From NCBI RefSeq assembly GCF_022267535.1, contig NZ_JAHNZV010000006.1, positions 36,984-100,983 on the forward strand: a stretch of DNA of 64,000 bases, written 5' to 3'. The stretch's first letter is position 1; each line of letters starts with the position of its first letter. The stretch is from Psychromonas antarctica. GTDB lineage: Bacteria; Pseudomonadota; Gammaproteobacteria; Enterobacterales; Psychromonadaceae. Under the pieces are notes generated by a model, which did no database searches, was not told the DNA's origin, and saw only the letters and a program-made list of their open reading frames with translations. Below are positions 10,885 through 21,326 of the stretch, piece by piece. A program made the translations under genes and the position numbers.

Positions 10885-12717
10885 TTACGCCTTACCTTTA
10901 TTGCTATTATCCAACCGTTCAATTTTATCATTGGTAAGCGGTGGTGCAGGATGAACCGCAATAATAGTATCGCCTTCAATAGGTTGGTAATTATCACCAA
11001 TTTCAAAAGGTTTTAAACCTTCTTTACTATTGATAACAAAAAGGGGGACGGCACTTTTATTGGTTTGCTGGTAATCATGCCAAAGGAAAGACTCTCCTAA
11101 CTTAGTTGCTTTTACTTTCCCAGCTTTGGTAAGCAAACTACTTAATTTAGCAAAAGTAACATCACGGCCAAATAAAATCTGCCTTGAACGAAATGTAGAA
11201 CTGACTTTATTGCTTTTGTTATGATTTCCACCAGAATGCAGAGAAAAAACAACCTGCTCACCTAATAAATGCGAAAAATGCTGCACACCCAGCGCATTAA
11301 AATGAGGATTAGGTGACAGTGCCAGCACTGTTTTTAAGTCCGCTAATGGCACAAAACGTTCTGCATGTTCCGATTGCGCATTCCCGTAATAACAGGAAAG
11401 CCCTGCCATGCGTGCTAAATGGCAGTTTTCCCAAGCCGGATCAGACAGTAAAACCGAGAAGCCAAGTTCTTTTAGACCTAAAGCAATACCACGTGCAACG
11501 TGATTACCACCGATAATTAATACCATAGAAGGATCCGGTTTTCGCAATCCTAGCCACTTCGCCAAAGGTGTCCCCGTCAGGCTTTGCAGTACAACAGTGA
11601 CAATAATGACCGTAAAGACCAACGGCACAATTTTATCCGCATCAGCGACACCCGCTTCTGCCAGACTTAAAGAGAAAACCGACCCAACCGCGGCGGCAAC
11701 GATCCCTCTTGGAGCAATCCAAGCCAGTAATATTCTCGCTTTAAAAGTAATCTGAGTCCCGAAGGTTGAAGCCGCAATACATAACGGACGCGCTATAAAT
11801 AGCACCACCGCTAGAAACACAAAGACCATCGGCCCGAGCAATAACAGACTGTCTATATCAAGCCTTGCAGCCAGTAAAATAAATAGGCTGGAAATTAAGA
11901 TCATGGAGAGATCTTCTTTAAATGCCAACACCGCGCTTAAATCAAGATCATCCTGATTCGCTAACCAGATACCGTAGATAGTTACCGCAAGTAAGCCAGA
12001 TTCATGACTAAGTAAATTAGATAAGGAGAGGCTAGCAAGTACCAATGCAAGCACCATAAATTTATGTAATTCGTAGGGCAACCATTCACGACGTATAATT
12101 AATGTTGTAAACCAGCCAGCAAACACGCCAATAAGCGATCCTATCGCTAATGTTTTGAGCAGGGAAAATAAAGTATTGAGTGCTGCATCCCCTCCATTGG
12201 CGGAGGTCACAGCTCCAAATACCAGTACGGCAAAGAGTGCGCCAATAGGATCAATCACGATCCCCTCCCAGCGTAGAATAGAATCAACTTCTTTAACGGG
12301 TTTCATACTATTTAACATAGGCGCAATAACAGTCGGGCCGGTCACAACCAAAACGGCGCCAAGTGTTGCTGCAACGCGCCAATCCAAATCAAGCAACCAA
12401 TAGGCCGCCAGCCCAACAACAGTGAAAGTCACTAAGATACCGATTGAACAGAGGTTTGTCACCACTTTGCCAATCCCCTTTAGCTCTTTGAAATGCAAGG
12501 TTAATGCACCTTCAAATAAGATAATAGCAACAGACAGAGAGATAACAGGAAATAAAAGATCACCGAGTAAATTATCGGGATTTAATAAACCTAGGCCGGG
12601 TCCCAAAATTAACCCCGTTAGTAAAAGAAATAAAATGGCAGGCACTTTTAATGACCAAGCAAGCCATTGGGCAAGCACCGAGACACACGTGATGGCGGCA
12701 AACATAATCGCTGTCAT
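10885..12717 (-). CDS. CPA1-type cation/proton antiporter with C-terminal nucleotide-binding-like domain
   Basis: The 610-residue inner-membrane protein has about 12 hydrophobic segments in residues 1-395 with the monovalent cation:proton antiporter features FLLLTGLILGPGLGL, VTGPTVIAPML and LRWEGIVIDPIGALFAV (acidic transport residues). The soluble C-terminal part (about 400-610) begins with a Rossmann-like GGNHVARGIALGLKELG, resembling TrkA-N domains that sense NAD(H). Na+/H+ or K+/H+ exchange for pH and salt homeostasis is expected. Ion specificity cannot be read from sequence. Confidence 0.8.
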   Translation of the reverse strand: MTAIMFAAITCVSVLAQWLAWSLKVPAILFLLLTGLILGPGLGLLNPDNLLGDLLFPVISLSVAIILFEGALTLHFKELKGIGKVVTNLCSIGILVTFTVVGLAAYWLLDLDWRVAATLGAVLVVTGPTVIAPMLNSMKPVKEVDSILRWEGIVIDPIGALFAVLVFGAVTSANGGDAALNTLFSLLKTLAIGSLIGVFAGWFTTLIIRREWLPYELHKFMVLALVLASLSLSNLLSHESGLLAVTIYGIWLANQDDLDLSAVLAFKEDLSMILISSLFILLAARLDIDSLLLLGPMVFVFLAVVLFIARPLCIAASTFGTQITFKARILLAWIAPRGIVAAAVGSVFSLSLAEAGVADADKIVPLVFTVIIVTVVLQSLTGTPLAKWLGLRKPDPSMVLIIGGNHVARGIALGLKELGFSVLLSDPAWENCHLARMAGLSCYYGNAQSEHAERFVPLADLKTVLALSPNPHFNALGVQHFSHLLGEQVVFSLHSGGNHNKSNKVSSTFRSRQILFGRDVTFAKLSSLLTKAGKVKATKLGESFLWHDYQQTNKSAVPLFVINSKEGLKPFEIGDNYQPIEGDTIIAVHPAPPLTNDKIERLDNSNKGKA

Positions 12718-13018
12718 AAATACCCTATTTGATTAATAAAAATAATATTCGTGTCATACACAACAAAGCATTCTTAAGAACAGTACGCAAAAAACAAGCA
12801 ACACCCAATCCAACTAACTCAGGACGAGTTAAAGTGAAATATTATAGCTGCTAATTGTGACAATAAGTAAATTCAAAGCCATTGAATTTCCGCGCATCTA
12901 ATCATAACCCATCAAACTAATACTAAAGCCAGATAAGTTACAACACTAAGAGCCAAACGGGTCGGAATAAAGGGTGAAATTTAATTAGAGCAATTACTAT
13001 AGGGACAACATAAACACA
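12718..13018. other. Intergenic region, no gene seen
   Basis: This AT-rich spacer lies upstream of the antiporter (minus strand) and downstream of lysS. It presumably holds the antiporter promoter, but no convincing hexamers, repeats or small ORF were identified. Confidence 0.4.
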
Positions 13019-13045
13019 CAAAAAAAGTCCCACATAAAGTGAGAC
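13019..13045 (-). terminator. Intrinsic terminator of prfB-lysS
   Basis: On the minus strand GTCTCAC-TTTAT-GTGGGAC forms a 7-bp stem (one G-U pair) followed by seven or more T. It lies 37 bp past the lysS stop. Confidence 0.8.
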
Positions 13046-13081
13046 GATTTAATTTACCACCAAAAACGAATGCTAATACAG

Positions 13082-14599
13082 TTATTTTCCCTGTGGACGC
13101 ATATGTGGGAATAGCAACACGTCACGGATAGTGTGACTATCAGTAAACAGCATTACCAAACGGTCAATGCCAATACCTTCACCTGCTGTAGGCGGTAACC
13201 CGTGCTCTAATGCAGTAATATAATCGGCATCGTAAAACATCGCTTCATCATCACCTGACTCTTTCTGCGCCACTTGCTCCAAGAAACGCTCTGCTTGATC
13301 TTGTGCATCGTTCAGCTCAGAGAAGCCATTAGCAAGTTCACGACCACCAACAAAAAACTCAAAACGGTCGGTGATACTTGGATCTTGATCGTTACGACGT
13401 GCTAGTGGTGAAACTTCAGCAGGGTAGGCGGTAATAAAGGTCGGTTGCAGTAGTTTATGTTCCGCTGTTTCTTCGAAGATCTCAGTTAATACTTTACCTT
13501 CTCCCCAGCCATCTTTCAGATTTACATGTAAACGAGCCGCTAATGCTTTTAGCCCTTCCATACTTTCAAGTTCAGATGCATCAACACCTTCATTGTATTC
13601 AATCACCGCTTCTTTCATGGTGATGCGGATAAAAGGTTGGCCAAAGTTAAACTCTTGTTCACCGTATTTAACAATACTTGATCCCAGTACGTTTTCCGTA
13701 ATAGTACGTAACATATCTTCGGTTAAGTTCATTAGATCGATGTAATCAGCATAAGCTTGGTAGAATTCAATCATAGTAAATTCTGGATTGTGACGTGTTG
13801 AAACCCCCTCATTACGGAAACTGCGATTGATTTCAAATACACGCTCAAAACCACCTACGACTAAACGCTTGAGATTTAACTCCGGTGCAATGCGCAAGTA
13901 CATAGGTAAATTAAGTGCGTTATGAAACGTTTCAAATGGTTTGGCCGCCGCACCACCCGGAATCGCTTGTAACATGGGCGTTTCAACTTCCATAAAATCA
14001 CGATCATTTAAGTACTGACGGATAGCAGTAACAATTTTATTGCGCAGAATAAAAGTTTTACGTGATCCTTCATTGGCAATTAAGTCTAAATAACGCTGGC
14101 GGTAACACGCCTCGGTATCTGCAAGACCGTGGAATTTATCGGGTAATGGGCGCAGCGCTTTCGTTAATATACGGATTTCGCTGACTTTGATACTTAGCTC
14201 ATTCGTTTGCGTTTTAAATAACACACCTTTAGCACCTAGGATATCGCCTAAATCCCATTTTTTAAATTCTTCATTATAGAAACCTTCAGGCAGATTATCT
14301 CGTGTAACATAAACCTGAATACGTCCACCCATATCTTGAATAGTCGCAAAGCTGGCTTTACCCATAATGCGACGCATCATCATACGACCGGCAACACTGA
14401 CTTCAACCGCTAATTCAGCTAACTCTTCTTTGCTTTTATCATTGTATAATTCATGTAAATTATCAGAGATATTTTCACGGCGGAAATCATTGGGGAAGGC
14501 CTGTCCCTTTTCACGCATTGCATTAAGCTTATCCATACGCTGCGCTAGAATTTCATTTAACTCTTCTTTAGGTGCTTCTGTTGGGTTTTTCTCTGACAT
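13082..14599 (-). CDS. lysS: Lysyl-tRNA synthetase, class II
   Basis: The 505-residue protein (E. coli LysS 505) has an N-terminal OB-fold anticodon-binding domain with [16 protein letters not shown] near residue 70. The class II catalytic core has motif 2 ([20 protein letters not shown]) and motif 3 ([12 protein letters not shown]). It charges tRNA-Lys. It lies 65 bp downstream of prfB on the same strand, the conserved prfB-lysS pair of gammaproteobacteria, and ends at a terminator. Confidence 0.97.
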   Translation of the reverse strand: MSEKNPTEAPKEELNEILAQRMDKLNAMREKGQAFPNDFRRENISDNLHELYNDKSKEELAELAVEVSVAGRMMMRRIMGKASFATIQDMGGRIQVYVTRDNLPEGFYNEEFKKWDLGDILGAKGVLFKTQTNELSIKVSEIRILTKALRPLPDKFHGLADTEACYRQRYLDLIANEGSRKTFILRNKIVTAIRQYLNDRDFMEVETPMLQAIPGGAAAKPFETFHNALNLPMYLRIAPELNLKRLVVGGFERVFEINRSFRNEGVSTRHNPEFTMIEFYQAYADYIDLMNLTEDMLRTITENVLGSSIVKYGEQEFNFGQPFIRITMKEAVIEYNEGVDASELESMEGLKALAARLHVNLKDGWGEGKVLTEIFEETAEHKLLQPTFITAYPAEVSPLARRNDQDPSITDRFEFFVGGRELANGFSELNDAQDQAERFLEQVAQKESGDDEAMFYDADYITALEHGLPPTAGEGIGIDRLVMLFTDSHTIRDVLLFPHMRPQGK

Positions 14600-14664
14600 G
14601 ATTTTTCCTATTTATTTTCTTTCAATATAATTTATTTAATTCACGAGCTAACGCAACGCGATGA

Positions 14665-15763
14665 TTACAGTCCAGATTTTAGGCTAGCTTCAATGAATTT
14701 ATCTAAACCGCCATCTAATACCGCCTGAGTATTACGGCTTTCAATGCCGGTTCTTAAATCTTTAATCCGCGCATCATCTAATACATATGAGCGAATTTGG
14801 CTACCCCAGCCAATATCCGATTTACTATCTTCACTGATTTGTTTTTCGGCATTTTGTTTCTGCAATTCATATTCATACAGCTTGGCTTTTAGCTGTTTCA
14901 TTGCTTGATCTTTATTCTTATGCTGTGACCTGTCATTTTGACACTGCACCACAAGATTAGTCGGTACATGGGTAATACGCACCGCAGATTCTGTCGTATT
15001 AACGTGCTGTCCTCCCGCTCCAGAGGCGCGATAAACGTCGATACGTAAATCGGCAGGGTTTATCTGAATATCAATATCATCTTCAATTTCAGGGTAAACA
15101 AATGCAGATGCAAAGGAGGTATGACGACGACCACTTGAGTCAAAGGGGGATTTACGTACCAAGCGGTGCACACCCGTTTCAGTTCGCAGCCAACCAAAAG
15201 CATATTCACCTGAAAAGCGAATAGTCGCGCCTTTAATTCCCGCCACATCACCCGCTGAAGCTTCCATTAGTTCAGTTTTATAACCATGAGCTTCACCCCA
15301 ACGAAGATACATACGCAGCAGCATATTCGCCCAATCTTGCGCTTCGGTACCGCCAGAGCCGGATTGAATATCTAAATAACATGAGCTGGCATCGTGTTTA
15401 CCTGAAAACATGCGTCGGAATTCTAAGATTTCTAATTTTGTCTCTAATTGCTCAGCTTCCTTGAGCGCTTCATCAAAACTATCTTGATCTTGTTCTTCAA
15501 CCGCCATCTCTACCAGCATCTGAATGTCATCTGTTCCTGCCGTTAAGACATCAATAGTTTCCACCACCAACTCCAACGCACTGCGCTCTTTGCCTAACGC
15601 TTGCGCTCGCTCCGGATCATTCCATACATCAGGGGATTCGAGTTCGCGGCTAACTTCTTCTAGCCGTTCTGATTTGGCTTCATAGTCAAAGATACCCCCT
15701 AAGCAGCTCGGCGCGCTCAGTTAGGTCTTTTACTTTATTTAAAATAGGGTTGACTTCAAACAT
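14665..15763 (-). CDS. prfB: Peptide chain release factor 2, with programmed +1 frameshift
   Basis: The start ATG at 15763 opens a 25-codon zero frame ([20 protein letters not shown]...) that ends in CTT TGA. A +1 slip at CTT enters the 14665-15688 frame, giving about 365 residues as in E. coli RF2. The second frame carries the SPF anticodon-like tripeptide ([15 protein letters not shown]) and the catalytic GGQ ([15 protein letters not shown]). RF2 reads UGA and UAA. If the shift is ignored, the second frame looks like a 303-residue ORF starting inside the gene. It forms an operon with lysS. Confidence 0.95.
15686..15703 (-). promoter_or_regulatory. prfB programmed +1 frameshift site
   Basis: The minus strand reads CTTAGGGGGTATCTTTGA: an internal Shine-Dalgarno AGGGGG, three bases of spacing, the slippery CTT and the in-frame UGA, followed by C. 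This equals the classical autoregulatory site in which low RF2 favours the slip over termination. Confidence 0.95.
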
Positions 15764-16285
15764 CAAAGATCTCAATTAGATTGATAGTAAAAAAGAGTCG
15801 AATTTTAACCAATCTCAAGCGAAATATATAGTGCAGATAGAAAATAAAAATCTGAATCCATATGATTACTCGGTTTTTTATCCTGAGCAATCGCTAGCGG
15901 CAAATAATTAGCTCTGACAAAACGACGCAAAATAACAAAATACCACTTAGATCAACAAGTTAACAAAAAAAGCTTAGCGACTTAATCGTTTCTGCCTGTT
16001 AAGGCACTCAGCGCAGCAACAGACAGAAATAGCGACACTGTCGTCAATTGTCGATAACGAGCTGCTCTGAGTCAGCTAGGAGAACGATGATTTGCCCACA
16101 TTTGTGGTGATTTTATTCTGCCTGCATGCTTATTTTCAAAATATTTGCACATTTTGAGCGCTTTCTTGGTGCAATTATTTTTGATTGCAGTAAAGTTAAC
16201 CACCGCTTAGTTCAAAACAAGGTTCACCTCCACCCGATACAGGTGGAAAGTGACGCAATTTACCAATTGTATAAAGGAGTATGTT
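15764..16285. other. Intergenic region between prfB and ilvI
   Basis: About 520 bp without a supported gene hold the divergent promoters of prfB and ilvIH. A 6-bp hairpin (TCCACC/GGTGGA, 16229-16247) sits in the ilvI 5' untranslated region. No leader peptide rich in Ile/Val/Leu codons and no attenuator terminator was seen, so ilvIH here is more likely controlled by a protein such as Lrp, as in E. coli. That is inference. Confidence 0.4.
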
Positions 16286-18010
16286 ATGGAAATGTTATCT
16301 GGCGCCGAAATGGTTGTCCGCTCACTACAGGACGAAGGTATTGAACATATTTTCGGTTACCCTGGTGGCTCAGTATTGGATATTTATGATGCGATTTTTC
16401 AATGCAGCGATATTGAGCATTTCTTGGTTCGACATGAGCAAGCCGCCGTACATATGGCAGACGCTTATTCACGCTGCACAGGTAAGGTAGGCACGGTACT
16501 AGTGACCGCCGGACCAGGCGCAACAAATTGCATTACAGGGATTGCAACGGCATATATGGATTCAATTCCACTGGTCGTTATTTCCGGGCAGGTTCCGACC
16601 AACTGGATTGGAGATGATGCCTTCCAAGAAGCCGATATGATAGGTGTTTCACGCCCAGTGGTAAAACACAGTTTTTTATGTCGCACTGCGCAAGAAATTC
16701 CAATGGCGATAAAAAAAGCCTTTTATCTTGCATCAACGGGCCGCCCAGGACCTGTTGTTATTGATTTACCAAAAGATGTACAAAATCCGCTGCTTAAATT
16801 TCCTTATGAATATCCAAAAAGTATTGAATTACGCTCATATAATCCAACGCTCCGAGGACATAAAGGACAGATAAAACGCGCACTGACAGCATTACTCGCA
16901 GCTAAAAAACCAGTACTTTATGTCGGTGGCGGCGCGATTATATCAAATGCCTCCAAGCAAATTATTGAGCTGGCTGAAAGGCTCAATTTACCCGTAACCA
17001 ATACATTAATGGGCCTTGGCGCATTTCCTGGACAGCACAAACAAAATATCGGCATGCTCGGTATGCACGGTACTTACCAAGCCAATCGTTCGATGCACAA
17101 TGCCGATCTTATTTTTTCTATCGGCGCACGCTTTGATGATCGCGTCACCAATAATGTCGACAAATTCTGTCCAAATGCAAAAATAATGCAAATTGATATT
17201 GATCCAACCTCAATATCTAAAAACATTCATGTTGATTTACCTATTGTTGGCTCTATCGAAATAGTATTACAGCAAATGCTGGTTCTGCTTGATGAAACAC
17301 AAGCAAGTAATGACAGCGAAAAAATCAATTTATGGTGGGATCAAATAAACGAATGGCGCGCAAAAAAATGCCTTGCTTATAAAACCTCAGAGACTTATAT
17401 CAAGCCTCAGCAAGTCATCGAAAGTTTATACAAAGTCACCAATGGTGATGCGATTATCACCTCCGATGTAGGTCAGCATCAAATGTTCGCCGCCAACTAT
17501 TATCCCTTTAAAGAGCCGCGCCAATGGATCAACTCAGGTGGACTCGGCACGATGGGGTTTGGTCTGCCAGCTGCTATTGGCTGTAAAATTGCCCATCCTG
17601 AGAAAACCGTTTGCTGCGTCACGGGTGATGGTTCAATTCAGATGAACATTCAAGAACTGTCTACCTGCATGCAGTACAAAATTCCGGTTATTATTGTATT
17701 ACTCAATAACCGCTCTTTAGGTATGGTTAAACAGTGGCAAAAAATGTTCTACGGCGGTCGTCAATCACACTCTTATATGGACAGTGTCCCTGATTTCGTC
17801 AAACTTGCCGAGGCATATAATCATATCGGTATTAAAGTTGACAAAATTGAAGAACTTGAGCCCGCTCTGCTACGTGCGGTTGAACTCAAAGATCGCGTCG
17901 TATTTATTGATATAGCGATTGACCCGGAAGAACATGTTTACCCGATGCAGATAAAATTCGGCAGCATGGAAGATATGTACCTTAGCAAAACGGAGAGAAC
18001 CGATGCGTAG
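16286..18010 (+). CDS. ilvI: Acetolactate synthase III large subunit
   Basis: The start at 16286 ([14 protein letters not shown]) follows AAGGAG by 6 nt and gives 574 residues, as in E. coli IlvI. It contains the TPP-binding N-terminal PYR domain with [10 protein letters not shown] and the quinone-like FAD domain. The C-terminal TPP motif is [14 protein letters not shown] through [12 protein letters not shown]. It condenses pyruvate with pyruvate or 2-oxobutyrate in branched-chain amino acid synthesis. It overlaps ilvH by 8 bp. IlvI is favoured over IlvB/IlvG by overall sequence and pairing with IlvH. Confidence 0.95.
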   Translation: MEMLSGAEMVVRSLQDEGIEHIFGYPGGSVLDIYDAIFQCSDIEHFLVRHEQAAVHMADAYSRCTGKVGTVLVTAGPGATNCITGIATAYMDSIPLVVISGQVPTNWIGDDAFQEADMIGVSRPVVKHSFLCRTAQEIPMAIKKAFYLASTGRPGPVVIDLPKDVQNPLLKFPYEYPKSIELRSYNPTLRGHKGQIKRALTALLAAKKPVLYVGGGAIISNASKQIIELAERLNLPVTNTLMGLGAFPGQHKQNIGMLGMHGTYQANRSMHNADLIFSIGARFDDRVTNNVDKFCPNAKIMQIDIDPTSISKNIHVDLPIVGSIEIVLQQMLVLLDETQASNDSEKINLWWDQINEWRAKKCLAYKTSETYIKPQQVIESLYKVTNGDAIITSDVGQHQMFAANYYPFKEPRQWINSGGLGTMGFGLPAAIGCKIAHPEKTVCCVTGDGSIQMNIQELSTCMQYKIPVIIVLLNNRSLGMVKQWQKMFYGGRQSHSYMDSVPDFVKLAEAYNHIGIKVDKIEELEPALLRAVELKDRVVFIDIAIDPEEHVYPMQIKFGSMEDMYLSKTERTDA

Positions 18011-18500
18011 TATTATTTCTGTATTACTTGAAAATGAATCAGGAGCACTGTCTCGCGTAGTCGGTCTGTTTTCCCAACGGGGTTACAATATCGAGTCCCT
18101 GACCGTTTCACCAACTAATGATAAAACATTGTCACGTATGACCATTACCACCGAAGTAACCGATGTAGAAACGCTTGAACAGATGATGAAACAGCTGCAT
18201 AAGTTAGTTGATGTATTGCGAGTAACTGAATTAACAGAAGGGCCACATGTTGAACGGGAGCTTATGTTAGTGAAAGTGCGCACACTCAATGGCACACGCG
18301 AAGAGGTTAAGCGTTGCGTCGATATTTACCGTGGACAAATAGTTGACATTACACAACACCTTTATACTATCCAGTTGAGTGGTACCTGCTTTAAATTAGA
18401 TGCGTTTGTTACAACGCTTGAAGAAACCAGTGAAATCGTTGAAGTCGTTCGCTCTGGTGTTTGTGGCATTGCACGTGGAGAAAAAGCATTGCGCGGTTGA
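18003..18500 (+). CDS. ilvH: Acetolactate synthase III regulatory small subunit
   Basis: The 165-residue protein (E. coli 163) begins [23 protein letters not shown], an ACT domain that binds valine for feedback inhibition. A C-terminal regulatory domain follows from about residue 80 (RELMLVKV). It activates and confers valine sensitivity on IlvI. Translation is probably coupled to ilvI by the 8-bp overlap, and a strong terminator follows 40 bp later. Confidence 0.96.
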   Translation: MRSIISVLLENESGALSRVVGLFSQRGYNIESLTVSPTNDKTLSRMTITTEVTDVETLEQMMKQLHKLVDVLRVTELTEGPHVERELMLVKVRTLNGTREEVKRCVDIYRGQIVDITQHLYTIQLSGTCFKLDAFVTTLEETSEIVEVVRSGVCGIARGEKALRG

Positions 18501-18540
18501 TTATGACTCATAGAGTCACCGTTAATAAGCACTAAAATAG

Positions 18541-18576
18541 AAATGCAAAGCAGATAATTATCGCTTTGCATTTTTT
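18541..18576 (+). terminator. Intrinsic terminator of ilvIH
   Basis: An 11-bp perfect stem AAATGCAAAGC/GCTTTGCATTT is followed by a T-run. It ends the ilvIH transcript just before the pspG-like gene. Confidence 0.88.
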
Positions 18577-18592
18577 ATAAGGAGTTAGCCCC

Positions 18593-18799
18593 ATGTTTGA
18601 ATTAGGCGCATTATTACTCTCTGCCTTGGTTTTATTTCTGTTTGGCGTATCTCTGCTAAGTTTAACCATAATAGCGATGATCATGATACTGAGTTTTATT
18701 TTACTGACCACTCTCTCATTTATTTTTAAATTTGGTTTTTGGATATTACTGGCCGTTGCTATCTATTATTTCTTTAGTAAAAATAAGGAAGTCCAATGA
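18593..18799 (+). CDS. PspG-like small inner-membrane protein
   Basis: The 68-residue protein is almost wholly hydrophobic with two or three predicted membrane helices. It aligns with E. coli PspG: an M-[FL]-EL start, the GVSLL motif near residues 18-22 and a WILLAVAI segment near the end. It lacks the basic tail of the 80-residue E. coli protein. PspG is an effector of the phage-shock envelope response. AAGGAG lies 8 nt upstream. No sigma-54 site is visible in the short upstream gap. It overlaps the next gene by 4 bp. Confidence 0.65.
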   Translation: MFELGALLLSALVLFLFGVSLLSLTIIAMIMILSFILLTTLSFIFKFGFWILLAVAIYYFFSKNKEVQ

Positions 18800-19218
18800 A
18801 ATCTATTATTTTATTGCTATTAGCGAGCACACTTTTTATCAGCAATAGCGCATTTGCTAATCTATTAGCAGTCGACAAGGGTTTTGCACGGGCCACGCCG
18901 CCACATGCCAAAAATGGCGCTGCGTTTATGATGATTCACAATGCGGCTAAAAACGACATAAACCTTATCGCCGCGAGTAGTGATATTGCGGAACGTGTAG
19001 AGTTACATAATCATGTGATGCAAGATGGTTTAATGAAAATGCGTCAAGTTAAACAGATCAGTATCCCCGCAGGAGGGCAACAAAAATTACAGCCGGGTGG
19101 CTATCACATTATGTTTTTACATTTGAAACAACAACTTAAAGATGGCGAGTCAGTGGCAATACAATTGCACTTTGATAACGGCGAAATACTGTCAGTTACC
19201 CTACCAATAAAAAAATAA
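18796..19218 (+). CDS. PCuAC-family periplasmic copper chaperone
   Basis: The 140-residue protein has a signal peptide (about 21 residues, ending SAFA) and a PCuAC (formerly DUF461) domain. Copper-binding residues fit the family pattern H-x(n)-M...H-x-M: ELHNHVMQDGLMKMRQ followed by PGGYHIMFL. Such proteins deliver Cu(I) to the CuA site of cytochrome oxidase or handle periplasmic copper. It overlaps the pspG-like gene by 4 bp (ATGA), so the two are cotranslated. No copper regulator is next to it. Confidence 0.85.
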   Translation: MKSIILLLLASTLFISNSAFANLLAVDKGFARATPPHAKNGAAFMMIHNAAKNDINLIAASSDIAERVELHNHVMQDGLMKMRQVKQISIPAGGQQKLQPGGYHIMFLHLKQQLKDGESVAIQLHFDNGEILSVTLPIKK

Positions 19219-19261
19219 CTGTACAAAAAACACTAACAAATAATTTAAATTAGGAATAACA

Positions 19262-19897
19262 ATGAAAAAACAGATCTGCGCAGCTCTTGTAGCTGGTGTT
19301 ATTAGCATGCCGACAATGGCTGATTTTTTAGGTGTCTATGCGGGGGTTGATTACCGCACCACTAGTACAAGCCATACCGCCAATGGATATACTGGCGGGT
19401 TCGATGACACTAATAACCTGTCAGGTTACATTGCATTTGAGCACTTTATCCCGCTTATTCCCAATGCAAAACTAAAGTACTCTTATCTGGACGCTGAAGT
19501 CAGTGGCACTTCAACTGAAATTAACAGCTCAGAAGCCAGTGCTATTTTGTATTATGAACTATTTGATAACGATTTATTTGAATTGGATTTGGGCTTAGCC
19601 TATAGCCGTATTGAGACAGACTTTCAAAACTTAAGCACCGATTTAGGACAAGCCTATGGCGCAGCAAAAGTGCATATCCCTGGCGCGCCCGTTTATGCTT
19701 TTGCAGAAGTGATTGCTGGCTCGCTAGCTGATGATGATGCAACCGATGCAGAGTTCGGCCTTGCTTACACGTTCAACCCAGATTCACTATTATTAAACGT
19801 TTCTGTTCGTGCCGGATACCGTTTCCAAGATGCTGAAATCAACAACTTTAAACAAGAAAATAAAGGCTTATTTGCCGGCCTAGACGTGCACTTTTAG
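19262..19897 (+). CDS. Outer-membrane beta-barrel protein (TIGR04219-like)
   Basis: The 211-residue protein has a signal peptide cleaved near MPTMA (residue 20) and the DFLGVYAGVDYRTT start typical of a small family of gammaproteobacterial barrels. Alternating amphipathic strands and a C-terminal aromatic ending (LDVHF) are signals for Bam-mediated insertion. The function is unknown. It follows the copper chaperone by 43 bp and ends at a terminator, so it may share the transcript. The family name is recalled, not searched. Confidence 0.6.
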   Translation: MKKQICAALVAGVISMPTMADFLGVYAGVDYRTTSTSHTANGYTGGFDDTNNLSGYIAFEHFIPLIPNAKLKYSYLDAEVSGTSTEINSSEASAILYYELFDNDLFELDLGLAYSRIETDFQNLSTDLGQAYGAAKVHIPGAPVYAFAEVIAGSLADDDATDAEFGLAYTFNPDSLLLNVSVRAGYRFQDAEINNFKQENKGLFAGLDVHF

Positions 19898-19920
19898 AGG
19901 CACGATATGCCACTATAAAA

Positions 19921-19953
19921 AATGCGTATAAATTAATTTGTATACGCATTTTT
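19921..19953 (+). terminator. Intrinsic terminator
   Basis: A 10-bp stem AATGCGTATA/TATACGCATT followed by TTTTG, 23 bp past the outer-membrane protein stop. Confidence 0.82.
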
Positions 19954-20037
19954 GTTCATTAAATTACAAGCAGGACTCGCCAAGACCTTAGCAACTAGCT
20001 CGCTTGTGCACAACCGCAAGGATTTACTGACTTACCG

Positions 20038-21273
20038 ATGATGACAGTAGCTGATACTGGATTATGTAATACTCAGTACTCCACGACTGACGGTGCTGCA
20101 GTAACAGGCATCGCGCAAATTACAGTTACCTCTTCTTTTGCTAATACGGGAAGCACTAGTTGGCGCGACTTTGGCGGTATGTACTTCAATAATTATGCAA
20201 TACGCTTAGTTAATGATGGTAGTAACAGTGTCGATATCTACAACTTAGATTCGGAAAATAACACCATTACTCCAGTTTCTGGTGACGTTACTTGGCAAAC
20301 AATTACGGTTAACGATAAAACACTTGTTACTTTCAGTACCGATAACTTGGTTTTATCTGAGATTAATGGGCTGATTTTAACTGAAATTGGCGGCTATGTC
20401 AGAATCGGGGAAACATGGGGTGACAGTCCGGAGGACAATGAAGTTGAGTTGATGTTTAATGGCATTGCGAAAGACGATATCTTAGCTGCGTTTATTCCAA
20501 GTAATATCAGCGATAATGTAATTCCATTAACCGCACTAATTGGCAGTTGGAAAAATGACGATGTCGTTTTTCAATTTAACTCTGATATGACTTATAACAT
20601 GCAGCAAATTACTGATTATCAAGTGGGTGATGATTCCTATGCGGGGACAGAGTTTGGCACTTACAGCTACGATCCTGATACCGGAGCTATCACGATTGCT
20701 CTTATCAGCGCAGATAATAATGGCACCTCGGGGCTTTCTGATTATGTGAATAATCCCGATAATTCTTTTGTACTTACTGCATATCAAGCTGACAGCAGTG
20801 TAACCTTCTCTTATGTTGATGGTGATGAGAGTGGTGAATTCACATTGACGGCCAGCACTGACGCTCCTGATGCGTTTTCAACTGAGTACGTAGCAGGGAA
20901 AACATTTTATGTAGTCTGGTTTGGTGATGGCGATGATGTGAATGGCGATCTGTATAATGTGCCTGTGGTGATTGAAATGAACTTCAATGCTAACGGGGAA
21001 TTAACTGGAACGGGTTTATTGAACACAAGCATTCCAGCAGATCTGATTTTGCATTATCAGGTTAGTGACAACGGGCTTCTATATATTGAAGAAGACCAAG
21101 ATACAGCAAGCGAAGGAAACCGTATAAGTTGCGGTAGCACTTCTGACTATATCAAAACACAATTTGTTGTTAATGAGCAATTTGACAATGTGGATCTATA
21201 CTTCTTTGATAAGCAAACCGCATTAGATTACGCAAGTGGATTAACTGAATCCATTCCTGTCTGTACTTTATAA
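20038..21273 (+). CDS. Hypothetical acidic secreted-type protein, N-terminally incomplete
   Basis: The 411-residue protein is rich in Asp, Thr, Ser and Asn with predicted beta-structure, like surface lipoproteins, but no named domain was recognised. A lipocalin-like stretch (LIGSWKNDDVVFQFNSDMTYNM) starts near residue 166. It has no signal peptide. The frame stays open upstream for 13 codons, encoding LACAQPQGFTDLP, reminiscent of the lipobox end of a lipoprotein signal, and then hits TAG at 19996. No promoter lies between this and the preceding terminator. It may be a 5'-truncated pseudogene. A terminator follows the stop. Confidence 0.45.
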   Translation: MMTVADTGLCNTQYSTTDGAAVTGIAQITVTSSFANTGSTSWRDFGGMYFNNYAIRLVNDGSNSVDIYNLDSENNTITPVSGDVTWQTITVNDKTLVTFSTDNLVLSEINGLILTEIGGYVRIGETWGDSPEDNEVELMFNGIAKDDILAAFIPSNISDNVIPLTALIGSWKNDDVVFQFNSDMTYNMQQITDYQVGDDSYAGTEFGTYSYDPDTGAITIALISADNNGTSGLSDYVNNPDNSFVLTAYQADSSVTFSYVDGDESGEFTLTASTDAPDAFSTEYVAGKTFYVVWFGDGDDVNGDLYNVPVVIEMNFNANGELTGTGLLNTSIPADLILHYQVSDNGLLYIEEDQDTASEGNRISCGSTSDYIKTQFVVNEQFDNVDLYFFDKQTALDYASGLTESIPVCTL

Positions 21274-21292
21274 TTAACCGCAATAATGAATC

Positions 21293-21320
21293 AACACCTG
21301 TCAGCTGATAGGTGTTTTTT
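21293..21320 (+). terminator. Intrinsic terminator
   Basis: AACACCT/AGGTGTT stem, with an inner TCAGCTGA palindrome, followed by a T-run, 20 bp past the hypothetical gene. Confidence 0.75.
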
Positions 21321-21326
21321 ATTATT

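Noticed and set aside
15686..15703. In-frame TGA in prfB as evidence of a pseudogene
   Set aside because: It is the conserved programmed +1 frameshift of RF2, complete with internal Shine-Dalgarno and CTT TGA C.
16126..16285. Leader peptide and attenuator for ilvIH
   Set aside because: The upstream frame is not rich in Ile/Val/Leu codon runs and no terminator hairpin with T-run precedes ilvI.
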